Origin: Clostridia bacterium
GTDB taxonomy: Bacteria > Bacillota > Clostridia > Oscillospirales > CAG-272
NCBI GenBank assembly: GCA_017504625.1
Contig: JAFVQU010000011.1
Span: 74,035-138,034, forward strand
Direction: 5' to 3'
Length of the DNA stretch: 64,000 bases
Position numbers and translations under genes: made by a program. This document shows positions 43,257-51,382 of the stretch, one piece after another (positions within the stretch are counted from its first letter, which is position 1; every line of letters begins with the position of its first letter). The notes under the pieces are model-generated. The model was not told the origin of the DNA. It was given only the letters and a program-made list of their open reading frames with translations, and did no database searches.

Positions 43257-45062
43257 ATGAAAAATTTTAGCTTGAAGCAATGCAAAACAACTGAAGGATT
43301 TTTTGCCGATCTGCAGAAGATGAATGCGGAGGTGACGATGAATGCGGTTTATAAGCGTTTCAAGGAAACCGGAAGGCTTGATGCATTAAAGTGTAAAAGG
43401 TTGGATATAAAGACCCATAGATTTTGGGATTCTGACGTTGCAAAATGGTTGGAGGCGGCTGCCTATTTGCTTTCAAGATGGGAAGATCCGCAGATCAGAG
43501 CGTGGTATAATGAGGCCGTAGAGGACATTATAGCCAACCAGCAGGACGGAGGATATTTTAATAGCTATTTTCAGGTGTACGAGCCCGAAAATATTTTCAC
43601 GAATCGTGACGGACACGAGCTTTATTGCGCCGGGCATTTTTTTGAGGCGGCAGTTGCGTCTAAACAGTATTTGAATGACGACAGACTTTTGAGGTTCGCA
43701 GACAGATTCGTTGATTACATATACGAGCGGTTTGTGGAGAAGAAGGACACTGCCTTTACCACACCCGGTCATGAAGAGATCGAGCTTGCGCTATTTCGAC
43801 TTTATGAGCTTACATCTGAAGAGAAATACAAGGAGCTTGCGCAATTTTTCCTCAATATGAGAGGCTGTGCTGAAGATCCGGACGTGTTTGCCGGCAGCGA
43901 TTACTCGCAAAGCCATTTGCCCGTGCGCAAGCAAACTGAAGCTAAGGGACACGCCGTAAGAGCGCTCTATTTGTACACTGCTATGTCAGATATGGCAAAA
44001 CTCAACGAAGACGAAGAGCTTAAAGCCGCGTGTGAAAGCTTGTTTGACAACATCGTCAGCAAAAAAATGTACGTTACCGGTGCAACCGGAAGTACGTATA
44101 CGGGAGAGAGATTTTCAAGCGCTTACGATTTGCCAAACGAAAAAGCGTATGCCGAAACCTGTGCCGCAATAGCGCTTGTACTGTTTTGCGACAGAATGTT
44201 AAGAATAACCGGAGAGGCAAAATACGGACACGTTATAGAGCGATGCCTGTACAACGGATTTTTGGCGGGAATCTCGCTTGACGGAAATTCATTCTTTTAC
44301 ACAAATCCCCTTGAGGTTTCTCTTGAAAAAGCTCGATATAATAGAGAACAAGCGCCTGCGGCAAAAGAGTGGCTGCCCATTATAGAGCGAGTGGAAATGT
44401 TCCGTTGCTCATGCTGTCCCCCCAATGTATGCAGATTTTTGGAGCTAATACCCTCGTATATCTGGTATGAAAATGACGGTGAATTGATTTTGTCGCAGTT
44501 GATCTCGTCAAACTTGCAAGGAGAAAACGTAGAAGCAAGTATTATTTCTGATTTCCCAAAAAGCGGAAAGGTTTGTGTGAAAGTCAATTCTCACGGTAAA
44601 AAGCTCCGTTTGAAAATACGCATACCCGAATGGTGCGATAAGATGTTTGATAATGCGGAGGATGGTTACCTTTGCTTTGAGAGAGCTTTTGACGGGGAAG
44701 AGATTGTTATAGATTTCGCGATGACGATTCGAAAGATCTATCCCAATTCTCTCATTAACGATAACGCGGGAAAGGTCGCTCTTTCTTACGGCCCGCTTAT
44801 ACTTTGCGCCGAGAGCGTAGATAACGCTGTTCCGTTATCTTCAGTGCGCGTTGGCGAGGTTTCGGGAGCAAGTGTAGACCTTTCACTTGAAAATCAGAAA
44901 TTTATAAAGGCTATTGTCCCCATTGAATATCTTGTTGATAATAAAAAGCTGTACGGATATGAAAAACCCGAAAGCAAATCGGCATGTTTAAATTTGATTC
45001 CTTATTACGCATGGGGAAATAGAGAGGAAACAAGTATGAAAATTTGGTTTGTAGAAAAATAA
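43257..45062 (+). CDS. GH127 beta-L-arabinofuranosidase-like protein (DUF1680)
   Basis: 601 aa, an (alpha/alpha)6-barrel. The C-terminal VEMFRCSCCPPNVCRFLELIPSYIW carries the Cys-rich zinc/nucleophile motif (E...CSCCPPN) of GH127. Further blocks are FNSYFQVYEPENIF (QDGGYFNSYF), ATGSTYTGERFSSAYDLPNEKAYAETCAAIALVLF and YGPLILCAE. No signal peptide is seen. These enzymes release beta-L-arabinofuranose, for example from hydroxyproline-linked plant glycans. The ATG follows AAAGAGGACG. Confidence 0.92.
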   Translation: MKNFSLKQCKTTEGFFADLQKMNAEVTMNAVYKRFKETGRLDALKCKRLDIKTHRFWDSDVAKWLEAAAYLLSRWEDPQIRAWYNEAVEDIIANQQDGGYFNSYFQVYEPENIFTNRDGHELYCAGHFFEAAVASKQYLNDDRLLRFADRFVDYIYERFVEKKDTAFTTPGHEEIELALFRLYELTSEEKYKELAQFFLNMRGCAEDPDVFAGSDYSQSHLPVRKQTEAKGHAVRALYLYTAMSDMAKLNEDEELKAACESLFDNIVSKKMYVTGATGSTYTGERFSSAYDLPNEKAYAETCAAIALVLFCDRMLRITGEAKYGHVIERCLYNGFLAGISLDGNSFFYTNPLEVSLEKARYNREQAPAAKEWLPIIERVEMFRCSCCPPNVCRFLELIPSYIWYENDGELILSQLISSNLQGENVEASIISDFPKSGKVCVKVNSHGKKLRLKIRIPEWCDKMFDNAEDGYLCFERAFDGEEIVIDFAMTIRKIYPNSLINDNAGKVALSYGPLILCAESVDNAVPLSSVRVGEVSGASVDLSLENQKFIKAIVPIEYLVDNKKLYGYEKPESKSACLNLIPYYAWGNREETSMKIWFVEK

Positions 45063-45097
45063 TCTTGGCGAAAGAAAAGTTGATAAGGAGATACATT

Positions 45098-46867
45098 ATG
45101 TCCGAAAAGAAAATGCCGCGTCCCGAATACCCAAGACCGCAAATGAAGAGAAATAATTGGATAAATCTCAACGGTGAGTGGGACTATTCTACTGACAGAG
45201 GAATGTCCGGAGTAGAACGAGGACTTCCGAACGGTGATAATTTTGGCGAGAAGATAATCGTACCTTTTTGCCGCGAGAGTGAGCTGTCGGGCATTGGCGA
45301 CAAGGACTTTTGTTCTTGTGTGTGGTACAAGAAGATAGTGACTCTGCCGTCCGATTGGCAGGGAAAGCGTATAAAGCTCCATATCGGTGCTTGTGATTTT
45401 AGGACTGAGGTGTGGGTGAACGGCAAATATATCGGCGAGCATCGCGGCGGCTACGTTTCGTTTTCCTTTGAGATCACGAGCGCACTCTGCGTGGGAGACA
45501 ACGTTATCGTAATTCGCGCCGAGGACGACACAAGATCGTCAAGACAAGCCTCGGGAAAGCAAAGCATGACCTATGCATCTGCGGGCTGGCATTATACAAG
45601 GACCACGGGTATCTGGCAGACGGTCTGGCTTGAATGCTTGCCTCAGCACTATATAGACAAAATGAAATTCTATCCTCACATTGACAGTCCCGCGCTTTAT
45701 GCCGAGATATATTCAACCGATTCCAACGGCATGGAGGTTACCGCCGTTGTAAGCTATGAGGGCAGGGAGGTCGGACGTGCAACAAAAAGTGTAAAATGCG
45801 GCGTTGCCAAGCTCAACATTCACCTCTCGGAGCTTCATTTGTGGGAGGTTGGTAACGGCAGACTTTACGATATTACTTTGACCATGGGAGAGGATAAGGT
45901 CGAAAGCTATTTCGGCATGAGAGAAGTTGATTGCAAAAATGGCATTATGTACCTTAACGGAAAGCCGGTATTCCAGCGACTTGTGCTTGATCAAGGCTTT
46001 TACCCCGATGGGATCTATACCGCACCGACCTATGAGGCACTTAAGCATGACGTTGACATATCTATGGATCTTGGATTTAACGGCGCGCGTCTTCACCAAA
46101 AGGTCTTTGAGCCGCTCCTCCTTGAATATTGTGACCGCAAGGGATATATCGTTTGGGGCGAGCATGCCAACTGGGGAATGGCACATAGCGGCGATGCAGC
46201 CTTTGCAGAATTTACGATGGAGTGGAGCGAGATAATCGAACGAGATTTCAATCATCCTGCCATCATTGGCTGGTGTCCTCTTAATGAAACTACTTATGAT
46301 ACTGATCCGCGCTTGACGGCAAAGCTTGCCAAGATCACACGCGCGTACGATAACACAAGATTGTACATCGACGCGTCGGGCTGGAAGCACGAGGAGGGCA
46401 TTACCGATATCATGGATTGGCACGATTACGATCAGAATCCCGTGACGTTCAAGGAGAGATATGACGCTCTGCTTGGTGATGGCACGGTCAACGCACACTC
46501 ACACTTCCGTGGCAGAGACATGGTGTATAACATAAAGCCTACCTTTGTCAGTGAGTATGGTGGTACATGGTGGTCGGATACTCAAAAGAACGGCGGTGGA
46601 TATGGCGGAGGCGTTTGGAGTGCAGGCTCGCAAAATACCGGCTGGGGATACGGCAAGTGCCCACAGAGCGAGGAGGAGTTCAAATATCGTTTCAAGGGAC
46701 TTACTGAGGCGTTGCTCTTCAACCCCATGATGGGCGGACTTTGCTATACTCAGCTGACCGACGTTGAACAGGAGCAAAACGGACTCTATACATATGACAG
46801 AAAGCTGAAATTTGATGCGGAATTCTTCAAAGCAGTCCTCTCACAGAAGGCGAAAATTGAAGAATGA
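45098..46867 (+). CDS. family 2 glycoside hydrolase (beta-galactosidase/glucuronidase type)
   Basis: 589 aa from ATG 45098, with AAGGAG 9 nt upstream; the in-frame ATG at 45044 lies inside the GH127 gene. The N-terminal jelly-roll (INLNGEWDY; AGWHYTRTTGIWQTVWLE) is followed by the immunoglobulin-like and barrel domains. VWGEHANWGMA and IIGWCPLNETTYD give the acid/base Glu. FVSEYGGTWW gives the nucleophile Glu. No signal peptide. It should cleave a beta-linked galactoside, glucuronide or similar sugar. It is the last gene of this operon. Confidence 0.92.
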   Translation: MSEKKMPRPEYPRPQMKRNNWINLNGEWDYSTDRGMSGVERGLPNGDNFGEKIIVPFCRESELSGIGDKDFCSCVWYKKIVTLPSDWQGKRIKLHIGACDFRTEVWVNGKYIGEHRGGYVSFSFEITSALCVGDNVIVIRAEDDTRSSRQASGKQSMTYASAGWHYTRTTGIWQTVWLECLPQHYIDKMKFYPHIDSPALYAEIYSTDSNGMEVTAVVSYEGREVGRATKSVKCGVAKLNIHLSELHLWEVGNGRLYDITLTMGEDKVESYFGMREVDCKNGIMYLNGKPVFQRLVLDQGFYPDGIYTAPTYEALKHDVDISMDLGFNGARLHQKVFEPLLLEYCDRKGYIVWGEHANWGMAHSGDAAFAEFTMEWSEIIERDFNHPAIIGWCPLNETTYDTDPRLTAKLAKITRAYDNTRLYIDASGWKHEEGITDIMDWHDYDQNPVTFKERYDALLGDGTVNAHSHFRGRDMVYNIKPTFVSEYGGTWWSDTQKNGGGYGGGVWSAGSQNTGWGYGKCPQSEEEFKYRFKGLTEALLFNPMMGGLCYTQLTDVEQEQNGLYTYDRKLKFDAEFFKAVLSQKAKIEE

Positions 46868-46932
46868 TAAAAAAGCACAGTTAAATGGCTAATTTCACAT
46901 AGCCCAACAAATTGACATTTAACAAAAAAAAT

Positions 46933-46960
46933 AAAAGGTCAGGAAAATCCTGACCTTTTT
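46933..46960. terminator. bidirectional terminator hairpin, copy 4
   Basis: AAAAGGTCAGG/CCTGACCTTTTT with an AAAAT loop variation, between the GH2 gene (+) and the cotJC fragment (-). Flanks match copy 3. Confidence 0.88.
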
Positions 46961-47000
46961 CGTTTTGAATAATTTACAGATTGGAAAAATCTTTTCGCAA

Positions 47001-47237
47001 CTAGTTCTGTCCCTTAAACACCCCGCGCTCACAACCCTTGTCAAAGCTCGGGTTGAAGGCGTAGAAGTTCTTTGAGTTAAGATTGTCCTGCGTTACGCGG
47101 ATGGCGTCGCCGAACCTCTGATAATGCACGATCTCGCGTTCACGAAGGAACTTTATGGGCTCCTTGATGTCGGGATCATCAACAAGGCGCAGTATATTGT
47201 CGTAGGTCACGCGTGCCTTTTGCTCTGGTGCTATCGG
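47001..47237 (-). pseudogene. cotJC: 3' fragment of a cotJC / manganese-catalase-like spore coat gene
   Basis: On the minus strand 47237-47001 reads PIAPEQKARVTYDNILRLV and goes on through DDPDIKEPIKFLRERE, VHYQRFGDAI and a normal C-terminus (FNPSFDKG...). This is the last third of the CotJC/manganese-catalase family, which is about 190 aa. The expected N-terminal ferritin-like helices with metal ligands are absent. A stop codon precedes PIA at 47240. The break lies 20 nt from the end of the serine recombinase gene, as if an element had inserted here. Confidence 0.85.
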
Positions 47238-47256
47238 CTATAGGATACTTTTTGCT
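47237..47256. other. probable left attachment/junction of an integrated element
   Basis: cotJC similarity stops at about 47237 and the recombinase gene ends at 47257. The crossover must lie here or just inside the cotJC fragment. The partner site is not in the window. Confidence 0.55.
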
Positions 47257-48816
47257 CTAAAACTTCCAACAGATATTAATGCCGATTTCCTTTTTACTTA
47301 AAGGGTTTCGCGTGATTATAACTTTGTCAATGAGAGCCTCTGTCATCTCGCGTGTGAGGTGATTGGGATAGACGTATTTTTCAATGATTTTTTTGCGGTC
47401 GTCACCTGCATCAAGACGCTCGTCGATGCCGTCAATTTTCTTCTTTACGGCGGCTATTTCTTCCTCGACGCGGCGGACGTCTTTCTTTATGTCGCAGGAG
47501 AGCGCAATGAAATCCGACTCGCTGATTATGCCTTTAACCTTGTCCATGTACAAGTCACGAACACCCTTGGAGAGCTGTTCGTGCGACTTTTCCAATGCCG
47601 ACAGGGAAGAAGAAAGCTCCTGCTTTTGTTTCTTAAGTGTCGCGGAAAACTCGATGCTTCGCTCAAGCTCGTCGAGGTTCAGATATTCGTCGGTGATTTT
47701 GTTAAGCTCGCCGATAACGATCTTTTCAAGCGTGTTGACGGGAATAAAACAACCATTGCATGCGCCACGTGATACGTGTCGTGTCGCGCATTGAAGATAG
47801 TATCTGCCGTGATTTTTTGAGGAGCGCATCGTGTACCCACATTCTCCACAAACTGCCTTGCCGGCAAATATACCTACCGTTCCTGTTATGAACGGCTTGG
47901 CGCGCTCAGAAAGCCTTGATTGCACCCTTTCCCACAAGTCACGGTCGATGATTGGTTCGTGAGTCCCCTCAACGACATACCAATTCGATTTCGGGCGAGG
48001 TTTTACCTCTTTGGTTTTGAAAGAGATACTGCCGCTCCTACCTTGGATCATGTTGCCGATATACATTTCGTTTGACAACATGCTCGATATTGCGGGATAA
48101 CGCCACATCGTACTGTTCTTCGTCTTTGCCGGTTGATATCTGAGTCCGCATAATCGCTTGTATTCCGTCGGATTGGGAATGCCACGCTCGTTGAGAATTC
48201 GCGCTATCGCCGTTCTGCCGTAGCCTTGATCGTAGAGTGAAAACACTTCACGTACAACCTCGGCGGCAATGTCGTCGACGATCAAATGCCCCTTGACGTT
48301 GGGATCCTTCATATATCCGTACAGCGCAAACGAGCCAATGTGTAAGCCCTGACGTCGCTTGTTTTCAAGCACACTTTTGATGTTGTCTGACATATCTTCA
48401 AGATACCACTCGTTGACAAGACCGTTGATTTGGCGGCTTTTTTTATTGCCCTTGTTGTCTGTATCCGCGTTGTCTACGATACTCACGAAGCGGATTCCCC
48501 ATAAAGGGAAGAGCCCGTGTATGTATTTTTCAACAAGCTCAAGCTCGCGCGTAAATCTTGACTGTGTCTTGCAAAGCACTATGTTAAACTTGCGCGCCTG
48601 CGCGTCGGAAATCAAGCGTTTAAACTCGGGGCGGTTGCGGTCAGCACCGGTATAGTCATCGTCACTGTAAATGTCGTAGATCTCCCAACCGTTCTTCAAG
48701 GAATGCTCGATAAGCATATTCTTTTGATTTTGAATACTTTCGGAATCGTCTGTGTCGTTGCGTTTGTTTTTGTCCTCCTCGGACAAGCGACAGTAAATCG
48801 CTACTTTTTGGTTCAT
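47257..48816 (-). CDS. large serine recombinase/integrase
   Basis: 519 aa. The N-terminal resolvase domain has the catalytic Ser12 in YCRLSEED and later DDDYTGADRNRPEFKRL. The recombinase domain follows (NKRRQGLHIGSFALYGY). Next is a zinc-ribbon with CGECGYTMRSS...YYLQCATRH...C, then a coiled coil (residues about 395-470, ELSSSLSALEKSHEQLSKG). AAGGAGGACCAG precedes the ATG. Enzymes of this type integrate and excise phage-like or conjugative elements at specific genes. The adjoining truncated cotJC is the likely target. Confidence 0.95.
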   Translation of the reverse strand: MNQKVAIYCRLSEEDKNKRNDTDDSESIQNQKNMLIEHSLKNGWEIYDIYSDDDYTGADRNRPEFKRLISDAQARKFNIVLCKTQSRFTRELELVEKYIHGLFPLWGIRFVSIVDNADTDNKGNKKSRQINGLVNEWYLEDMSDNIKSVLENKRRQGLHIGSFALYGYMKDPNVKGHLIVDDIAAEVVREVFSLYDQGYGRTAIARILNERGIPNPTEYKRLCGLRYQPAKTKNSTMWRYPAISSMLSNEMYIGNMIQGRSGSISFKTKEVKPRPKSNWYVVEGTHEPIIDRDLWERVQSRLSERAKPFITGTVGIFAGKAVCGECGYTMRSSKNHGRYYLQCATRHVSRGACNGCFIPVNTLEKIVIGELNKITDEYLNLDELERSIEFSATLKKQKQELSSSLSALEKSHEQLSKGVRDLYMDKVKGIISESDFIALSCDIKKDVRRVEEEIAAVKKKIDGIDERLDAGDDRKKIIEKYVYPNHLTREMTEALIDKVIITRNPLSKKEIGINICWKF

Positions 48817-48839
48817 ATTCTGGTCCTCCTTATGGACAA

Positions 48840-48852
48840 GAACATACTATTA
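48840..48852. promoter_or_regulatory. 13-bp inverted repeat, arm 1 (operator candidate)
   Basis: GAACATACTATTA, the exact reverse complement of TAATAGTATGTTC at 49008-49020. It sits just downstream of the recombinase promoter, at about +5 to +17 of its transcript. Confidence 0.6.
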
Positions 48853-48863
48853 CCTCCACGCCC

Positions 48864-48893
48864 ATTATACCACAGATGACGTGTCATTGTCTA
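48864..48893 (-). promoter_or_regulatory. promoter of the serine recombinase gene
   Basis: On the minus strand TAGACA (48888-48893), 18-nt spacer, TATAAT (48864-48869). The spacer contains ATGACACGTCAT, an almost perfect palindrome, and arm 1 of the inverted repeat lies at the start of the transcript. Confidence 0.7.
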
Positions 48894-49008
48894 TGTTTTT
48901 CGACGAGTTTTTTTCGGAACGCTCGATAATACCGCGCCAGATGAGCTCGTATCTCTTGGCGGAAATCTCGCCGTCGTTGTATGTGCTGGTTACATTGTAG
49001 TTTGGCAT
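48865..49008 (-). CDS. 47-residue microprotein upstream of the recombinase
   Basis: Minus-strand ATG at 49008, stop at 48865. It begins MPNYNVTSTYNDGEISAKRY and continues ELIWRGIIERSEKNSSKN. The amphipathic middle (AKRYELIWRGIIERS) looks like a short binding helix. AGGAG is present, but 12 nt from the ATG. I recognise no family. It ends inside the recombinase promoter and its start overlaps arm 2 of the inverted repeat, so it may be an excision or control factor. Confidence 0.6.
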   Translation of the reverse strand: MPNYNVTSTYNDGEISAKRYELIWRGIIERSEKNSSKNIDNDTSSVV

Positions 49009-49020
49009 AATAGTATGTTC
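49008..49020. promoter_or_regulatory. 13-bp inverted repeat, arm 2 (operator candidate)
   Basis: TAATAGTATGTTC, exact inverse of 48840-48852, covering the start codon of the microprotein. Confidence 0.6.
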
Positions 49021-49102
49021 TCCTTTTAGTGGTTAAGTTTATTACATTATACGCATTGCATATTGAAAGTGATGAGTATAAGTAATAGGGTGCAATAGAT
49101 GT

Positions 49103-49639
49103 TTATCTATTTTCGCGTCCTTTACGCGCTAAACCGCGCACCTCGTTGAGAGGCTTTATCTCCTTATCACGAAACTTGTACTTAGACATAATTTCTTCGC
49201 GCTCCAACTCGGGACGACGATCAGCGAGTGCGGCGTAGAATGCAAGAGTTATTTCGTACTTAGCGGCAATTTCGACAAGAGTATCGACAATCATTTCAGA
49301 TTTGATCTCGCGAAGATCGTTGCGATACATCTCGTATCTAATTCCTGCATTTGGACTATGATTTTCAAAATAGTTTACGACGAGAACCTCGGCGGCTTCG
49401 TTGTCATAGATAATAAGTCCTTTTTTGATTAGTGAGTCAAAAATCTCGCGGAACTTCTCTTCTTTTAATCCGAGAACTGGCGCGTGAATTTTCAAAGGAA
49501 AAGGAAACGCGGAAAGTTCGGACGAGAATCTTGATGTGATTACGTAAATGTAGACGTATTTTTCTGCCGCCTCAAGATCGAAGAAATACTTGTGGGCCTC
49601 CCAAAGCCCGGTTGACACATTGCGATACATTGATGGCAT
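49103..49639 (-). CDS. unknown protein, possibly phage replication-type winged helix
   Basis: 178 aa. Residues 15-75 (KYFFDLEAAEKYVYIYVITSRFSSELSAFPFPLKIHAPVLGLKEEKFREIFDSLIKKGLIIYDNEAAEVLVV) have the helix pattern of a winged-helix replication-organiser N-terminus. VVNYFENHSPNAG follows. The C-terminal region is basic (ARKGRENR). GGAGGGCAATTAT lies before the ATG. Similarity to the phage replisome-organiser type is only suggestive. It may act on the repeats upstream. Confidence 0.6.
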   Translation of the reverse strand: MPSMYRNVSTGLWEAHKYFFDLEAAEKYVYIYVITSRFSSELSAFPFPLKIHAPVLGLKEEKFREIFDSLIKKGLIIYDNEAAEVLVVNYFENHSPNAGIRYEMYRNDLREIKSEMIVDTLVEIAAKYEITLAFYAALADRRPELEREEIMSKYKFRDKEIKPLNEVRGLARKGRENR

Positions 49640-49680
49640 ATAATTGCCCTCCTTTAAATTAGTATTTTAGACGTGCAAAA

Positions 49681-49890
49681 TAGCACCATATAAATTATGT
49701 CAGATGGGTGAAGAAATACCGTTATGCTTTGTTGTAGTGACCTCTCAATTATAATTATGACGGATAGGTGGTGCAAAAACGGTATGTTTTGTTGTAGTGA
49801 CCTCTCAATTATAATTATGACGGATAGGTGGTGCAAAAACGGTATGTGTTGTTTGGTGTCGTCTTGTCTATAATTATGAGAGATAGGAAT
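49681..49890. repeat. 60-bp tandem repeats with a minus-strand promoter in each unit
   Basis: The units 49741-49800 and 49801-49860 agree over their first 48 bases with a period of exactly 60. A diverged copy lies before (49681-49740) and half a copy after. On the minus strand both central copies contain TTGCAC, 17-nt spacer, TATAAT: the -10 boxes are at 49748-49753 and 49808-49813, and the -35 boxes at 49771-49776 and 49831-49836. They precede the gene at 49639. Confidence 0.85.
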
Positions 49891-49919
49891 AGGAGTTATA
49901 ATATTAGTGATAACTCGCG

Positions 49920-50100
49920 TGTTCGTTGTGTATGTGTCGCGTGCGCGTCGCACGTGCAACGCATAAGCGCCGCGCCGGGGTATGGGAATGGCTGCGGTAT
50001 GGGAGCGGAATGGGTTAGGGAACGGTCCTCGGAATATGGGACGGGAGCGGATTGGGAAGTGGGCGCGGAATTGGTTTCGGGTAAGGGCTTTGGTAGCTTC
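49920..50100 (+). other. G-rich, low-complexity stretch
   Basis: This stretch holds many short G runs on the plus strand (TATGGGAATGG, GTATGGGAGCGG, AATGGGTTAGGG, ATATGGGACGGG). GC content is far above the AT-rich flanks. Two overlapping reading frames here look like composition artefacts. Intramolecular G-quadruplex formation is possible. The rest of 49640-50219 shows no gene. Confidence 0.5.
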
Positions 50101-50219
50101 ATTAGACAGATGCTTGTATAGGTACAAATAAGGAGATGTAAATAGAACATATGAGGGTAAGGATAGTTATCATAAAGTATGTTCATACATAGAGGGTAGT
50201 TACACCATTTAAATGCGTT

Positions 50220-50251
50220 AATTTGATCATTTGCAATAAAATGATCAAATT
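50220..50251. promoter_or_regulatory. 13-bp inverted repeat operator before the Fic gene
   Basis: AATTTGATCATTT (50220-50232) and AAATGATCAAATT (50239-50251) are perfect inverses separated by 6 nt. The right arm ends 4 nt before the -35 box, an ideal operator position. Confidence 0.75.
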
Positions 50252-50255
50252 GATG

Positions 50256-50284
50256 TTGACAAACGATATAAATGATGATATAAT
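50256..50284 (+). promoter_or_regulatory. consensus promoter of the Fic/type I restriction operon
   Basis: TTGACA (50256-50261), 17-nt spacer, TATAAT (50279-50284). Start near 50291, about 30 nt before the Fic ATG. Confidence 0.88.
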
Positions 50285-50320
50285 AAAAAATGAATAGAAA
50301 TAACGTAATGCGAGGTTTAT

Positions 50321-51379
50321 ATGCGTAATTACAACTACAAGCATAAATGGCAAAAATTACTCACCCCTGAGGTGGTATCTTTGTTAACACAGATCCACGA
50401 GTACAAGGGTGAGCAAACACTGTTTATAGAAGCAAAAGCCGACACGCTTACACAGCTTGTCGAGATTGCAAAAATACAAAGCACAGAGGCTTCCAATAAG
50501 ATTGAAGGAATTTACACATCCGACGAGCGACTTAAAAGCCTTGTGACAAATAAAACGACACCGAGAACGAGAAACGAGCAGGAAATAGCGGGATATCGAG
50601 ACGTTCTTGCTACCATACACGAAAGTCATGATTTCATACCCGTGAAGCCTTCAATTATCTTACAGCTCCATCGCGATTTGTATAAATTCAGCGGCAAGTC
50701 GATTGGCGGCTCGTATAAGGGAAGTGATAATGTGATCGCTGAGGAAGATAGCGAGGGCAACAAGCATATTCGCTTTCAACCCGTGCCTGCTTTTGAAACT
50801 CCCGGCGCAATAAGCGCAATATGCGAGGCGTTTGATGAGATGATATCGCAAACCGATGCCGATCCGCTTCTCATAATACCAATGTTTATACTTGACTTCC
50901 TCTGCATTCACCCCTTTAATGACGGCAACGGCAGAATGAGCCGACTGCTTACGCTTCTGCTTCTTTACCGCGCGGGTTATATCGTCGGTAAATATATCAG
51001 TATCGAAAAAATGATAGAGCAGAGCAAAGAAACCTATTACGAGGCTCTTCAGAACAGCTCAGCAAATTGGCACGAGGATGAAAACGATTATATCCCCTTC
51101 GTACAGTATACGCTTGGCGTAGTTGTTGCCGCATATCGAGAGTTTTCTTCAAGAGTAAAGAGTACGGCAACAAGCAACATGTCTAAACCCGAGCGCATAA
51201 AAGAGATCATCAAAGAAACTCTCGGTAAAATAACAAAAACCGAGATTATGGAAAAGTGCCCCGATATCAGTCAGGTTACAGTGCAAAGAGCGCTTAACGA
51301 CCTGGTTACAAGCGGAGATATTTTGAAAATTGGCGGTGGACGTTATACCGCATACACGTGGAATCACGGAAAGGAATAA
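50321..51379 (+). CDS. Fic family protein with C-terminal helix-turn-helix
   Basis: 352 aa. The Fic motif HPFNDGNGR is complete (residues about 197-205). EASNKIEGI near residue 55 fits the N-terminal inhibitory helix (S/T-xxx-E-G/N), so it would be a self-inhibited class. The C-terminal 70 residues (IKEIIKETLGKITKTEIMEKCPDISQVTVQRALNDLVTSGDILKI) form a winged helix. Fic enzymes transfer AMP or related groups onto proteins. Here it is the first gene of the restriction operon, 3 nt before hsdM, and it may regulate the operator at 50220. Confidence 0.92.
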   Translation: MRNYNYKHKWQKLLTPEVVSLLTQIHEYKGEQTLFIEAKADTLTQLVEIAKIQSTEASNKIEGIYTSDERLKSLVTNKTTPRTRNEQEIAGYRDVLATIHESHDFIPVKPSIILQLHRDLYKFSGKSIGGSYKGSDNVIAEEDSEGNKHIRFQPVPAFETPGAISAICEAFDEMISQTDADPLLIIPMFILDFLCIHPFNDGNGRMSRLLTLLLLYRAGYIVGKYISIEKMIEQSKETYYEALQNSSANWHEDENDYIPFVQYTLGVVVAAYREFSSRVKSTATSNMSKPERIKEIIKETLGKITKTEIMEKCPDISQVTVQRALNDLVTSGDILKIGGGRYTAYTWNHGKE

Positions 51380-51382
51380 AAA

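Noticed and set aside
49828-50121. 97-codon plus-strand frame through the G-rich tract
   Set aside because: Low-complexity composition, no ribosome site, and it crosses the repeats.
49654-50127. 157-codon minus-strand frame with repeated HLSVIIIIERSLQQ
   Set aside because: The repeated peptide simply reflects the 60-bp DNA repeats, whose length is a multiple of three. It has no family or start signal.
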